In this document: positions 1-10,747 of the stretch, piece after piece
How the letters are laid out: the number at the start of each line of letters is the position of its first letter
Numbering within the stretch: position 1 is the stretch's first letter
Origin: Eublepharis macularius
Lineage: Eukaryota; Chordata; Lepidosauria; Squamata; Eublepharidae
Assembly: GCF_028583425.1 (NCBI RefSeq)
Contig: NC_072801.1
Span: 59,225,766 to 59,289,765, forward strand
DNA length: 64,000 nt
Reading direction: 5' to 3'
The notes under the pieces: model-generated
What the model was told of the DNA's origin: nothing
Databases searched by the model: none
The model's input: the letters and a program-made list of their open reading frames with translations, nothing else
Translations under genes and position numbers: made by a program

Positions 1-2215
1 ATATGCAAGATAACTCATATGCACATACTTAAGGGCAGAGATACTTCACAGAATGATCAGTGACTGTACAACCACAAGGTAATTCATTCAGGTAAAAGCG
101 GGAAGCAGCACATACATGGTTTGAAACAATTCATCTCTCATTTCCGGGTGAGGGGTACATAGCAACTCATAAGCCCAGACACAGGTGTAAAGCAATTCAT
201 GAATGCATAGTAATTCATGGGTACAGAGCAATTCATAAAAGAGCAATTCATAAACACAAAACAATTCATTCATAGACCTATCCACTCATAGAGGGTGGAA
301 GTAATTATACAAGGCTAGACATCGCATCACAATTCATGAACAGACATCATTCCCATGTGGCTAGACTCAGAGGTGGCTTACGGTGGTACAGATGCATACA
401 TAAGAACCATGGTTATTTCATATATGGCCAAAATCAAAAGCAAAGTAGAGACATGAGTACTGGTGGTATGGCCATAGGCTGAGCTGAGGACATTTTATAC
501 CGAGATAAAATATGCATAGACTCAAAACATAATGTGGTTCACAGTACAAACAAACACAAGGATAATGACCATAATACCTTAAAAGCACTATAGTTGAGGA
601 AAACAGAATTGAGGGAACAGTTCATAAGGCATACAACTTGGGGAACTAAATTCATAGGACTACACTTCCTAGAAGGCAAGTCATTGGAATAAGTCCATAG
701 GGACCGGGGGAGGAAAAAGATCACAGATGGCGGAGTCCACAGCACAGCTATGAGACTGGGTTGCATATATACAAGAGACAAGCAAACTTAGTCCATGTGT
801 CTGTGCACTCCCCTAGACATCTGCGTTGAACTGCAGCGCTGGAGCGTGGGCTGGTAGATAAGGCGTCAGGCACACAGTTTCTAGTCCTCATGGAGGTGGA
901 GCCACAGGTGGCCGTCTGGAGGCAGATCGTGGGTCAAGAGGTAGAGAGGAACGCTCCCCCCCTAGTCCACAAGAGGGCCTCAGAGCGGTGTCCGGCAGGC
1001 AAAGTGTCCATGGGACCGGTTCAGTCCATACGCATAAATGTACACACAACTATCATGGTTCATAACAGCAAGGGCAATAAAACAAGCAAGGGATGGACGG
1101 AGAGCACCAAGACCTGGAAGACCAACATAACAACAATTGGGTGCATGGTCAGATTGGATATTCCCATAGCGGTGGGGCTCCAGCAGAGGAGGGCTAAACC
1201 GTAATATTCAGTATTACATTAATAATTAAAGGTAGTAACCAATAAGCAGTAATCAATTATAGCGGGTCAATAAGCAATGAGCGACCAGTAGGAATCAGCA
1301 GGCATAGTATACACCATCAGTAGGCCATAGTCAACATGCAATCAATAATAACGGGTAGATGCAAGCATACAGTATTCACAGAGGCACAGTTTACAGTATA
1401 GCTGTCAAACTGGGTTACGCATATATATACAGAAACAAGCTCATTCAGCCTATGAATACATGAAACAAGAACACACTTCCACTCCGCTGTCACTTCGCAG
1501 TGCAGGATCAATGAGGAGCTCTAGGCACACAGCTTCTGGTCAATTGGCTGGGTCTTCACTTGGTGGAGCTTGGAGGTGGATGGAGTCATTTCCATTCCCT
1601 GTAGTCTGAGCATGCAGTAGCTAGGCTGGTAGGGGTGAGGCGCCCTAATAAAAGAGACCTCCCCCCCTAGTACCCAAGGGGGCTATACATCAGAGCAGCT
1701 TGGGTGGGAGCTGCTGGGTGGGCAGACAGCCTCATTGAGCATCATCACAAGCATCTTACATTCATATAAATCATGCATGCTCTTATACATATAGTACTAG
1801 TAAGCCATAACAATATGTATACACATACAGGGTGAAATGCAGTGAGGTAACACAAAATGGCGTTAAAAATCACTGAGGTCAGCTAGCTTGGTCTCAGCTT
1901 TCCCGAACCAGCAACTCTGAAGAAAAGATTGTGTGGTGCATCTGTGGTTTAATAGTATTTGTACTGATTCAGAGACATTTGTGCATCGGTTTCCCCATTT
2001 TAAAATACTTAAGCCCAAAGTTTAGTGAAAAGGTGGAACCTCCAGTGCCAGGAGCAGTCATGAATGTAGTAATGCTCCCAGGCTGAGATCAGCCTAAATA
2101 AAAGTGCTCATTGGTTTCCTCTTAGAACTTGGAATAGAAAGGACCCAAGAGTAGTAGAACGTCTCCAGGATGGAATGTAAATTCGGGTCCCCACAACCCC
2201 ATCCTTTTTTTAATT
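1..2215. repeat. Unclassified AT-rich repeat block with a diverged tandem duplication
   Basis: No host exon was recognised here. The first 340 bases contain irregularly spaced AATTCAT motifs. Two diverged copies of one unit follow. A block near 745-1010 (ACTGGGTTGCATATATAC, then a CCCCCCTAGTCC motif) recurs near 1405-1690 (ACTGGGTTACGCATATATA, then CCCCCCTAGTACC). The unit spacing is about 650-700 bases. I could not assign a family. By position the block lies in the presumed last intron of the SLC17A7 gene. Confidence 0.4.

Positions 2216-2218
<3 letters not shown>

Positions 2219-2268
<50 letters not shown>
2219..2268. repeat. (TC)n microsatellite
   Basis: About 25 uninterrupted TC units. 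The long dipeptide runs (LS/ER) in overlapping open frames come only from this repeat. Confidence 0.95.
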
Positions 2269-2271
<3 letters not shown>

Positions 2272-2469
2272 ATGTTTATGAACCTCTGCTTTCAGAGGCA
2301 CTTTGTTGTACCCCACTTTATGGAAGTCACTGGCCTTCTGAAAACAAGGGGGGGAGAAATAGCCTCTCCCACAACCCAATCCATTGTTTTCAGAAGCCCA
2401 GACAATCTTGGTTAAAGGCATAAACCCAAAATTATTACATCATCATTGCATTATTGTTGATTACATGCT

Positions 2470-2960
2470 GCAAGACAAAATTTTTCCTGTAGGACGGATC
2501 TTTCTTTAATAAACTGCCATATGCCCGGTTGAATTAACCAATAGCCTACCTTGCAGGAAGGGTGGTGCCTTTGAATAGCTGACAGCTGCACCCACCCCAT
2601 TCTTTTGTTTGCTTAAGCCAACTCAGTACTGGCATATATATATATATGTATCCCCTTTTGTTATATGTCTAATAAATGGACTGGATTGTTGGGTGAAATG
2701 TTAATATTGGATGTTAAGTAGGAGCTAGATGGTGTGTGTAAAGAATAATTATTAAGGCAGAAGGAAAGATGAAGGCAAGCTGTATATTTCAGTTGGTCTA
2801 ATAGGAAGTAATATGTAGAGGTAGGATCATTTGGTATGTGCAAAGAGGTTTAGAGATATTTCTGAGAACTGTTTGGAATAAAGATATAGAGAATTAACGC
2901 TTTGAAACACCCGGCAGCCAGTGTCCTCTTTACTACTGTACAATTTACCTTGATGCTGAC
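2470..2960 (+). repeat. Possible solo-LTR-like fossil
   Basis: The segment has two AATAAA signals and a terminal part resembling an LTR R-U5 end. No internal genes are seen beside it. Family and boundaries are uncertain and it may be another type of old repeat. Confidence 0.2.
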
Positions 2961-2989
2961 CTGCTCAGCAGCAAGAGGTTCCTCTATGA

Positions 2990-3790
2990 TTTTGTAATCC
3001 AAGATGGCTTACTTCCTTTTCCGCTGAAGCCGCGACCCTTCCCCTTTCAAAGATGGCGATTCCCTTCTTCCTGCCCTCCGGCAAGGGCCGCTTCTCTCCA
3101 GCAACTCTATTGTTATTACGTACTTCCTGTCTCCCGACTTCCCACAGTAGGTCTCGCGATGGTATCTTTTTCTCACAGCTCCATAACCGCAAGTATTCAA
3201 AACAATAGTCCAATTTCTTTAATAACTTCTTTAAACTTAGTCTCTTTTCAAATACAACTCTTGCCGAGTCTTCCCCTCCTTATTATTAGCCTGTTGCAGT
3301 TTGAAAATCTACTTTTCTTCCTCTCTGCTTTTACCAATCTGTCCCGTATCAGAAGATAGTGATCTTTACCTTCTCATTCACTTTTCTCGGGTTGTAATCG
3401 CTGTTTCGATTTTGACTTCTCCTCTCCACTTCTTTCCCCAATCGAAGCTTGGGTATGTAGGTCTTATGCCAGCCGAATTGGCCCCAGAACTGCCGCAGAG
3501 ATCATAGCCGACCTGTCGCAGGGTGGGACCTCAAGGATCGGGAGGGGACCCGTTGCATAGAGCCCCCCCTCGTCCGAGATCTAACACACCCTAGGGTCTT
3601 GAGCGTTCTTTGCCTGCTCTCCGCCTGAGAGCAGTCGGCCGCGGGCTAAATTTCCCCCGCCGGCCGCTTAAAACGGCAGTCCGGTCAGCTCCGCAAATGG
3701 AGCTGCTTCAGACCTCCATGAATCCCAAACCGGAAGTCTCCACCCCTTGCCTAGCTTACCTCGCTGTGCTCGACTGCTTCAAGTGCTTTT
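2990..3790. repeat. GC-rich repeat, probably LINE-1 5' UTR type
   Basis: A GC- and CpG-rich segment carries two AAGATGGC (YY1-like) motifs at about 3001 and 3051 and a GGAAGTCTCCACC motif near 3732. Read on the minus strand, the far end (ACTTCCGG, then a CATGGAGGTC motif) resembles what I recall of squamate L1 5' UTRs. YY1-like motifs near a GC-rich 5' end also occur in mammalian L1. Orientation and exact ends are not certain, and no ORF1 was seen. Confidence 0.4.
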
Positions 3791-4035
3791 CTCTCCAGCC
3801 TGACTTTGATGTTCTGAGGGAGCCAGGCTGGGTAGGAAAGGACGTGAGGCAACAGAGCCCCATGAAGTGAGATGAAGGAGGGATGGGACTTTCCACTGCT
3901 CTCAGTCACAGGCTGCTTTTCATGAGAAAACTAACCCCTCACACACAATTTATAGATGAAGTTGGCAGATTCTGGACAAACACAAGCAACTAGTTTGCCC
4001 TTAATTTGGTCCCTGAATCTTTAAGCATACATACG

Positions 4036-4258
4036 GTGGTCGACAGTGCTGTCAAGTTGTAGCCGACTTATGGCAACATCTACTGGGATTTTCAAGGCAA
4101 GAGATGTCCTGAGGTAGTTTGCCATCGCCTGTCTGCATAGCGGCCCTGGTCTGCTTTGGTGGTTTCCCATCCAATTACTAACCATGGCCAACCCTACTTA
4201 GCTTCAGAGATCTGATGAGATTGGACTAGCCTGGGCTATCCAGGGCAGGGCAAGCACA
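4036..4258 (-). repeat. 5S-rRNA-derived SINE
   Basis: On the minus strand the head matches the 5S rRNA internal region: GATCTGATGAGAT, a CTAAGTAGGG-type motif, then a TGGATGGGAAACC-type stretch corresponding to the 5S A-box to C-box region. A tail with GGCAAACTACC and CGACTTGACAGC-type motifs follows. The same head-tail structure occurs in seven other places in this window. SINEs of this class (SINE3 type) are transcribed by Pol III. Confidence 0.75.
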
Positions 4259-4261
4259 TAT

Positions 4262-5225
4262 ATACTGGCTTTGATAGTAAACATTGCTTCCATTTTCTGT
4301 TGTGGAGGTGGTCCTTCTGCTGCAGAGCACGTTCCTCTGGTGCTAGGAGCTTCTTCTCACGCAAGACTAGTATCTTCCAATGAGATGCAGGAGGAATGTG
4401 CTCAGCAGGGGAGGACCATCTCCACCCCAGAGTAAGAGGGGTGCAATCTGAAGCAAGGGGTAAACCACTCTTTACTACACAGAGGGGTAGATTCAAACTA
4501 AACTGGCAATTTCTGATGATTCCCACTTCCTGTTGCAGACCACCACCACCCCACCATGTAATTCCTCAGGGTCTCCTTTCACTCAGAAGAATCATTTCAT
4601 GGAGATCATGGGCTGCAGTGAGAAGGGGGAGGTTGGAAAGTTCCATTCTGCCATTGGAAAATGTAATCTGGATCCATCCCAAGTACTATCCCCCTCTTGA
4701 TATTTTTTGGCTATTGGATCAGTGGCTTGTTGTCTTTCTTAACCAATGTCTGCTCAGATCCTGCCTTGGGCTTAGAAAGTTCCGCTTATCCATCCTAAGG
4801 GATGAATTATTCCGAACTAGAGTCTTGCTGGTACCCAGAATTGCATACTCTGTAATCCTGGTCACTGAAGTTAAGTCCCACTGGTCACAACAAAACATTT
4901 CCTAGTTTCAGGGCTGTTATGTAGGCCCCAACACAGCAAATTTGGGATGTGAAAATGGTACAGAGAGAAGCCATCCTCCTTCCTTTGCAGTGGTCCCAAT
5001 ATGAATCGGGGCCCTGCTTTTTAAAAGAAAAAATGCTTGGGATCGCATTTAAAAAACACCTTGTGCTTCTTCTAGTTTGCCTCTTATTTAGGACCACAAG
5101 TTCAGATTCTGTTTGGGTTGATGTGCTGAGCAGAGGCTGAGAATGCATTTCCACTGCTGATTAAAACTGGTTTGGTAATCATTCCGTCTTCTCAGCTGAT
5201 TTATGGAATACAAAGTCATTGTGGC
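4262..5225. other. No recognised gene
   Basis: Open frames up to 169 codons exist but show no domain, no codon pattern and no plausible splice partner. I looked for the penultimate VGLUT exon (the segment ending before the conserved TREEWQYVF) and did not find it here or further upstream. Confidence 0.5.
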
Positions 5226-5230
5226 CTCCG

Positions 5231-5387
5231 CAATGGTTGCCAACCCCTAGATGGGGGATCCAGGCAAGAGAGATCAGTTCTCCTGGAGAATATGGTAACT
5301 TTAGAGGGTGGACTCTGTGGTATCATATCCCTGCTGAGTTCCTTACCCAGGTTCCAAATCTCCAGGAATTTCCCAACCCTACTGGTA
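5231..5387 (+). mobile_element. MITE of the GGTTGCCA-ended family (diverged copy)
   Basis: It begins with GGTTGCCAACCCC and ends with TTTCCCAACCCTA. The internal order is AGAGATCAGTTCTCCTGGAG, GGGTGGACTCTGTGG, then CTCCAGGAATTTCCCAACC. The same order recurs about a dozen times in this window, on both strands. Confidence 0.7.
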
Positions 5388-5818
5388 GGCACAGAACTTT
5401 CAGTGCGTATGTGATAAAATGTCCCTGTGGCAGTTGTGAGACCTTTGTGTTCTGTGGATCAGCCCTCAGGAAACCCTGGAAATTGTAGTTCTACGTCTCT
5501 AACAGGGAATTCTCAGCTCCCTCACCAAACTACAATATCCAAGATTTTTTGGAGGAAGCCAGAGGAGTTAAACTAGAATAAAAGCCACATAGTTTTGATA
5601 CCTCTTCAAATACAAATATGATCTTGGACTTTCTGTAGTTTGTGAACTAGCACTCATTTCATCTGAGAAAGAAATACAAAGCAGATTTCCCATAATCTTT
5701 TTACATACTGTTTGAACCAACAGTCCTTCCTGGAGAATGAGGATTCCATCGTGCTCTCAAGATAATTTCTGAATAACCCTTTTCTTCTTCTTGCCTCGTT
5801 CCTTGCTCTTTTTCACAG

Positions 5819-6175
5819 ACACGAGAAGAGTGGCAATATGTCTTCCTCATTGCCTCACTGGTGCATTATGGCGGTGTCATCTTCTATGGGATTTTTGCCT
5901 CTGGCGAGAAGCAGCCGTGGGCCGAGCCCGAAGAACTGCACGAGGAGAAGTGTGGCTTTATCAACGAGGATGAACTGGCTGATGAGGAGGATGAAGCGGC
6001 CCGGATGGCGACAGGAGGGGGTGTCGGGGGAGGCGGTGGCTATGGTGCCACCAAGAGCACCAGTTTTGCCAATGGGGGCTGGACTGCTGACTGGGACAAG
6101 AAAGAAGAATATGTACAAGAGCCCGGCAAAGATTCGTACATGTATGGAAAAGCAGGAGAACGGGACTTATCATAG
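5819..6175 (+). CDS. SLC17A7: Vesicular glutamate transporter 1, last coding exon (C-terminal 118 aa)
   Basis: VGLUTs load glutamate into synaptic vesicles using the proton electrochemical gradient. This is the terminal coding exon only. The acceptor TTTCACAG at 5811-5818 is followed in frame by [20 protein letters not shown] (end of the last membrane helix), then [19 protein letters not shown] and [12 protein letters not shown], and stop TAG at 6173-6175. The cytosolic tail then has an acidic stretch (ELADEEDEA), a glycine-rich run (GGGVGGGGG), YGATKS, and [16 protein letters not shown] with a DSYMY ending. The tail end resembles mammalian VGLUT2 (NGGW..W.KKEEFVQ) and lacks the polyproline of mammalian VGLUT1. 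I call SLC17A7 because the window also has RPL13A and DHDH, its neighbours on human chromosome 19. SLC17A6 remains the alternative. No upstream exon lies in the first 5.8 kb, so the last intron is longer than that. Confidence 0.8.
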   Translation, partial: TREEWQYVFLIASLVHYGGVIFYGIFASGEKQPWAEPEELHEEKCGFINEDELADEEDEAARMATGGGVGGGGGYGATKSTSFANGGWTADWDKKEEYVQEPGKDSYMYGKAGERDLS

Positions 6176-7635
6176 AGTTGCCCCCATTCCTCCTCCCTTG
6201 TGAGATGCTGGGGCCTTTGTTCAATACACTGGAGTGAGGGGGGAAAGCCTACCATCAGATTGCTTCCCCCCACCGCCGCTTCATGTGACCTTTCCTCCCC
6301 TCCCACCTCAGTTCTGGTGCGTTGGTGCAACTGTCTGGACCCACTGAAAACTGCCCTTCTCTCCCCCACCTCCTATTGATTTGGTATGACCCAGCGGCAC
6401 ATACTCTAAACCCCCTTCCCTTTCTCACAAGCTTCAGTGCGTTGCCATGACAGCAAGCAGGCCTCACTCACCATCTGCTCTTATCCCTCCAGCTGTAGTG
6501 CATTGGTATGCCCCCTGGAACCAGGGGTGGACTTAAATGACTTCCCTGTCCCAACGGAATCTCCCTACGACACTACAATACTGTCGTATGACCTGTTGAC
6601 TACAAATTAATTGGGACTTTGTAGGAACTTTGTAGGGACATAGATCAGCAGTACAGCCCATGCTTTGCATGCACAGAAGTCCTAGGTTCAAAAGGACCTC
6701 AAGCAGCAGAGCTGGGGAAAACCCAAGCATAAAGCCTTGGAGAGCTGTTGCCAGTTCAGGTAGACAAACTTGGGTTAACTGGACCAGTGGTCTGACTCAG
6801 CATAAGGCACCTTTCTGTGTTCAGTCTCCCACTCCCAGTGTCTCCTCCTCATTGAAATGCAGGGGGTGGCGCTAAATTCACATGTTTTGCCCTTCATAGG
6901 ATCCTGTTTGGTCACTATGATTTTGATGTTCCAGCTATGCATTACAGGAGTGTGCATTACCTGCGATCCTCCTGATACACACAGTTGCCTTTTTGCGCAA
7001 ATAGGTCAATATTTGTATTTTCCAGCTTTGGTATGGGTCAATGCATACTTTCAAAAATCCTGATTTCCAATTGCATGTACCAAAGGTGGAAAATATATGC
7101 ATTGCCTGATCTTCAATGTATGTGTGTGGAAGACTGCAGGTAGCATTCTTTCCCAGCACATGGTTGGAGTGCCAAAATCAGAACTAAATGATTCTTTGGC
7201 CAGCTCCGTCCTGCATCTCATAAGTTTTGTACCTTAGGTGATCCTTTTGGCTCAAAACTAGATCCAAAGTAAATGTCACAAGTGACATGAGTCGGGGCAT
7301 AGGTGCCTGGCCCAAACTGCTGTCACGTGTTACAACTCATATAAAGTGGGGTTGCTCACCTGAAGGTGCTCTATTGCTCCCCCATTTGCTGTGAGGGGGA
7401 GAAAGGGCTTTCAGCGACCCTACCGTGTCATTTTTGCTAGCAGAAATGGCTCCGGAGTGGGGGGGGGGGAGCTGTTTACCCTTTTCCTGGCTCCATGTGT
7501 CCTCCCTTGGAGCAATGGAGCACTTTTTAGCTGAGTAAACCTACTTTATACAAGTTGTTACATTTGACAGCAAGTTAGGTTGGGCACCCCTGTCCTGACT
7601 TGGGCCATCTAGTTTGGTTCACAGAAATAATTTGT
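6176..7635 (+). other. Probable 3' UTR and flank of the SLC17A7 exon
   Basis: This follows the stop codon. It begins CT-rich (6180-6480) without repeats, then carries a SINE at 6645-6835. I saw no unambiguous polyadenylation signal in the first 1.4 kb. An AATAAA at 7822-7827 lies inside an inverted-repeat element. A second candidate, GGAATAAAGACC near 10155, is followed by a TG-rich stretch, but assigning it to this gene would need RNA data. Confidence 0.35.
6645..6835 (+). repeat. tRNA-derived SINE (GCATGCAGAAGTCC head type)
   Basis: A tRNA-like head (CATGCTTTGCATGCAC, then AGGTTCAAAAGGACC as a B-box-like motif) is followed by GGAGAGCTGTTGCCAGT and the typical end GGTCTGACTCAGCATAAGGC. The same family recurs at about 19.7, 45.6, 47.8, 51.7, 55.8 and 57.1 kb. 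Confidence 0.7.
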
Positions 7636-7637
7636 CC

Positions 7638-7868
7638 AAGAAAAGAAGAAAAAACAAAGATGTAGTGGGGAAATTTATTTTATTTTGTATTTGTCGATCC
7701 CTATGTTTTTTCATGCTGCTTTGTCAGGGGATCTTTAATAGCTGTCTCTCTGCATATTCCCACCATTTTACAGGTTCCCGGATGAAACAGCATGCAAAAC
7801 GCATCGGGAGCTATAAATACAAATAAAATATATTTTCCCATTGCACCTGTGTTTTTTCTTCTCTTCTT
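7638..7868. repeat. Imperfect inverted repeat (foldback element)
   Basis: The left arm is 7638-7727 and the right arm 7781-7868. The left arm (AAGAAAAGAAGAAAAAACA, then ATTTATTTTATTTTGTATTT, then CATGCTGCTTTGTC) matches the reverse complement of the right arm with scattered differences. The spacer is about 53 bases. It is consistent with an old MITE or foldback insertion in the SLC17A7 3' flank. Confidence 0.65.
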
Positions 7869-8326
7869 GGAGTGTGTATTGGAGTGGCCCCTTCTGTTTT
7901 TCACAGAAATAACTAACCCATTTCCTCCTGGGAATGTAATGGAGAGGTTTGACATGTGAGGGGACAAAGAGATCTTACACCTTCAGCATCTATGTGCCAC
8001 AATCTCCCAGCACTGTAAGGGGAGGAGCAGCTCACCTCAGTTGTAAGGCTTGCTTGCACGCTGAGAAATACAGACTTCATATTTCCAAGCTTAGCTTAAG
8101 ACCTCAAACTTGCTCCTTAAAAGTACAGCAGCTCTCTGACAGTTTCTAAATACTCTGTTTTTTACTGTGAAGAATTATTCTGAAGCACAAACAGTTTGCA
8201 GGTAGATGTTTTCACCTGACAAGCCACAGTCTTTGTGGCAGTTTCCCATGCCCCCTAAATACATGCTATTGTCTCTTTTTCAAAGCCCCCCCCCAATAAA
8301 AATAAGAAGAAAAGAAACTCTGTAGG

Positions 8327-8760
8327 CAGGGGTCATTTTGTAGAAAAAGAGCTGGAGGAACTCATTAGCATAACTCATCAGCATATGCCACACTCCTTGC
8401 CATCACGGAAGTGTGTCATTAGCATAGCTGATTTGCATATGGCACACCCCCTGACATCATCTATCCTGGCTGTTTTGGACCCAATCCTGGCCATTCAGGG
8501 CCGAAATTGGGCCCAAAATGGCAAAAAGGGGCTGAAAATGGCAAAAAAGGGGCCCAAAATGGTCAGGATCGGGCTGCTGCTGAGTGGGAGATTGATCTAC
8601 CACCTGTCAGAGGCCCGATCCAGGCCGTTTCGGCCCCAATCCAGGCTGAAACGGGCCCAAAATGGCTGAGGGTCAGGTGGGTGGGGCCACCTGACATGTG
8701 ACCTCTTTGGGGAACTGTCGGAACTGCGTTCCTGTTTGTTCCCCCTCGAAATGAGCCCTG
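8327..8760. mobile_element. hAT-type MITE with terminal inverted repeats and 8-bp target duplication
   Basis: The ends are CAGGGGTCATTT and AAATGAGCCCTG, which are inverted repeats with one mismatch. Flanks are TCTGTAGG (8319-8326) and CCTGTAGG (8761-8768), an 8-bp duplication with one difference. The interior has no long frame. It carries repeated GGGCCCAAAATGG motifs and paired CATTAGCAT/TTTGCATATG motifs. Short TIRs with 8-bp duplications indicate the hAT superfamily, and the element is non-autonomous. Confidence 0.8.
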
Positions 8761-8768
8761 CCTGTAGG

Positions 8769-9654
8769 TGGGCGTTCACGCTATTTTGTTATATCAATTT
8801 TCAATGTTCAGTACTTCAAATTTATTTTGAACATTTTCAGTTTAAACAGAATTAAGAATTCAAATTTCCCCTACATGCGGGCTTCATTCAGGGGGCAGCT
8901 ACGGGGTGGCTACTGGCCCCTGGCGACTTTTGCCTATGAAACCTCAGATACTTATTTATAAAACAGTGTGTTCACACTAATAATGATATCTATTAAAGCA
9001 CTTTAGAATGCTGTTTTTAATGGCTGTAAAACATTTTGAACTGTGGTAAAAACTGCACTGCAGATTTAAAGTTAGTGGAAATCATTTTTACTTGTTTTGG
9101 TTCTTCTAAAGAACCTTGGCAATTATAGTCATTTAAGGGGTGGGGCGCTTAAAAGAATCCCCAATTCCTGACTAAATCCATTTCTAGATGTCTTTGTTTT
9201 AGGAATCATAATAGCTAAACATGTTTTAAATTAGTTTTAACTGCTGCAAATTATTCTTTTTTTAAAAAAAATCCACAAGATATTTAAAGTGCTTTAACGG
9301 CCCTAGCGTGTTCTTAGCTTTGGATTTTAAATCTTAACATGAGCCAATGTTAGGGTGCCAAATTACTAGAATAAAATCGATTCTGGAATACTCCAATCTA
9401 CCGCACAGAAGAGTGAGATGCAGAAATCAGCCGGTGAAGCTTTTCATAGCATGGAGCTAAAACATTTTAATCTGCTAATTGCTGCAGTCCAAAACTACTC
9501 TTAAAGGGAGAGCTATTAGAGGCCTGTTCAGAAACTGGCAGGCCTACCCAGCACTACTCAGTGGACACAAGAATGTTGTTCTAGGAATTGAGGGGCATCG
9601 TTTTTTTAAAGGCAGGGATGCTCTGAGAGCCCTTGCAAAAAATGTTTTCAGGAA
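8769..9654. other. No gene or clear repeat recognised
   Basis: AT-rich, single-copy-looking intergenic sequence without a supported frame or recognised repeat. Confidence 0.4.
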
Positions 9655-9775
9655 TTCAGTTCCCTCAGTTGTAAAAAGAAAAGGGAATAATCGTGGCTAC
9701 CTCATAGAGTTGTTGTGAGGGCAAATGCAATAGGATTGTAAAGCACTCTGCACAGTTAAGTGAATGATTAATCAT
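9655..9775 (+). repeat. MIR-like ancient SINE core
   Basis: Contains CTACCTCATAGAGTTGTTGT, GAGG, then TGTAAAGCACTCTGCACAG. This order is close to the conserved 3' half of MIR elements. Confidence 0.6.
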
Positions 9776-10747
9776 GAGAATAGAAATGCCTGGGTCTATG
9801 GAACTGTTTCTGATTATACTTCCCCACAATACGCACACATGTACACAAACTGACATACAGCTTTTATATAAAAAAATCAACTTACCTATTACAAACTGGG
9901 TATGAGTGGTTTGGATTGTTCCAGAGCACCCCTCTATCCCAGCAGCCCCAGGTGCAGTCCCCCCCCCACCTCATGGAAGCCCCACTCCAATAGTGACTGG
10001 CTGGTGGTGGCACGCCCTCAACTATGGAGGGACTCTCCCGTTTCCTCTGTCCTTTCAGTGCTTTCCTCCCAATAGCTCCCTCTGTGGGTTGGTTGGTCTG
10101 TCTGGCATTTGCTCTGTTCATGTAACCTCCCTCCTTGGATTACCCCAACAGTTGGAATAAAGACCCTGTTCTTGTGTAAATATATAAATATAAATATTAT
10201 ATATGAAACCAAACATGGTTTGTCAGCCTTGGGAAGGGACATGTGTGCATGAAGCTGGGAGGTCTTTCTTCCATTTTGTCAACCCCTATAACATTTCTGT
10301 ATATTCGCTGCAAACTCATCAAACTTTTATATACTAATAGTCAAGTGGCCTTGATCTGAGGATACTTAAATCTGAAGACTGGAGCCATGAACGGACAAGA
10401 CAGATCTTCCTACACACCTGAAAAATGCCCCAGGTTTACAGAAAAATCTGAAATCTAAAAAATAAAAATAAAAATGTAGGGTTTTTTAAAAAACCCAAAT
10501 GATAAAAGGAGCACTTGTAGTTTTAATCAGATAGCCTCAGTGATTGTTGCTAGGCAACCATTAGCCAGTACTCCAGGCTTGGTTTCTGTCAGTAAAAGGC
10601 AGGAGGAGGGGACAGGGCCCTTTCCAGGGCTGTTTTGGTTTTTGAGGGAGGATCATTGGGGCCAGGCCCAGCAGCAACCACTGGGCGGGCAACTTGATAT
10701 ATAACTTGCATGCCTCACCTAGGCCTGGCTGCTTGCTACTGTTCAAA

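Noticed and set aside
75-345. Regularly repeated AATTCAT words suggesting a CRISPR-like or satellite array
   Set aside because: The words are short, unevenly spaced and set in vertebrate DNA. There are no true repeat-spacer units.
2122-2421. Open frames with long ER or LS dipeptide runs
   Set aside because: They are translations of the (TC)n microsatellite.
4396-4905. 169-codon open frame as a possible exon
   Set aside because: There is no domain, no acceptor or donor that joins to the VGLUT exon in phase, and composition is like the surrounding intron.
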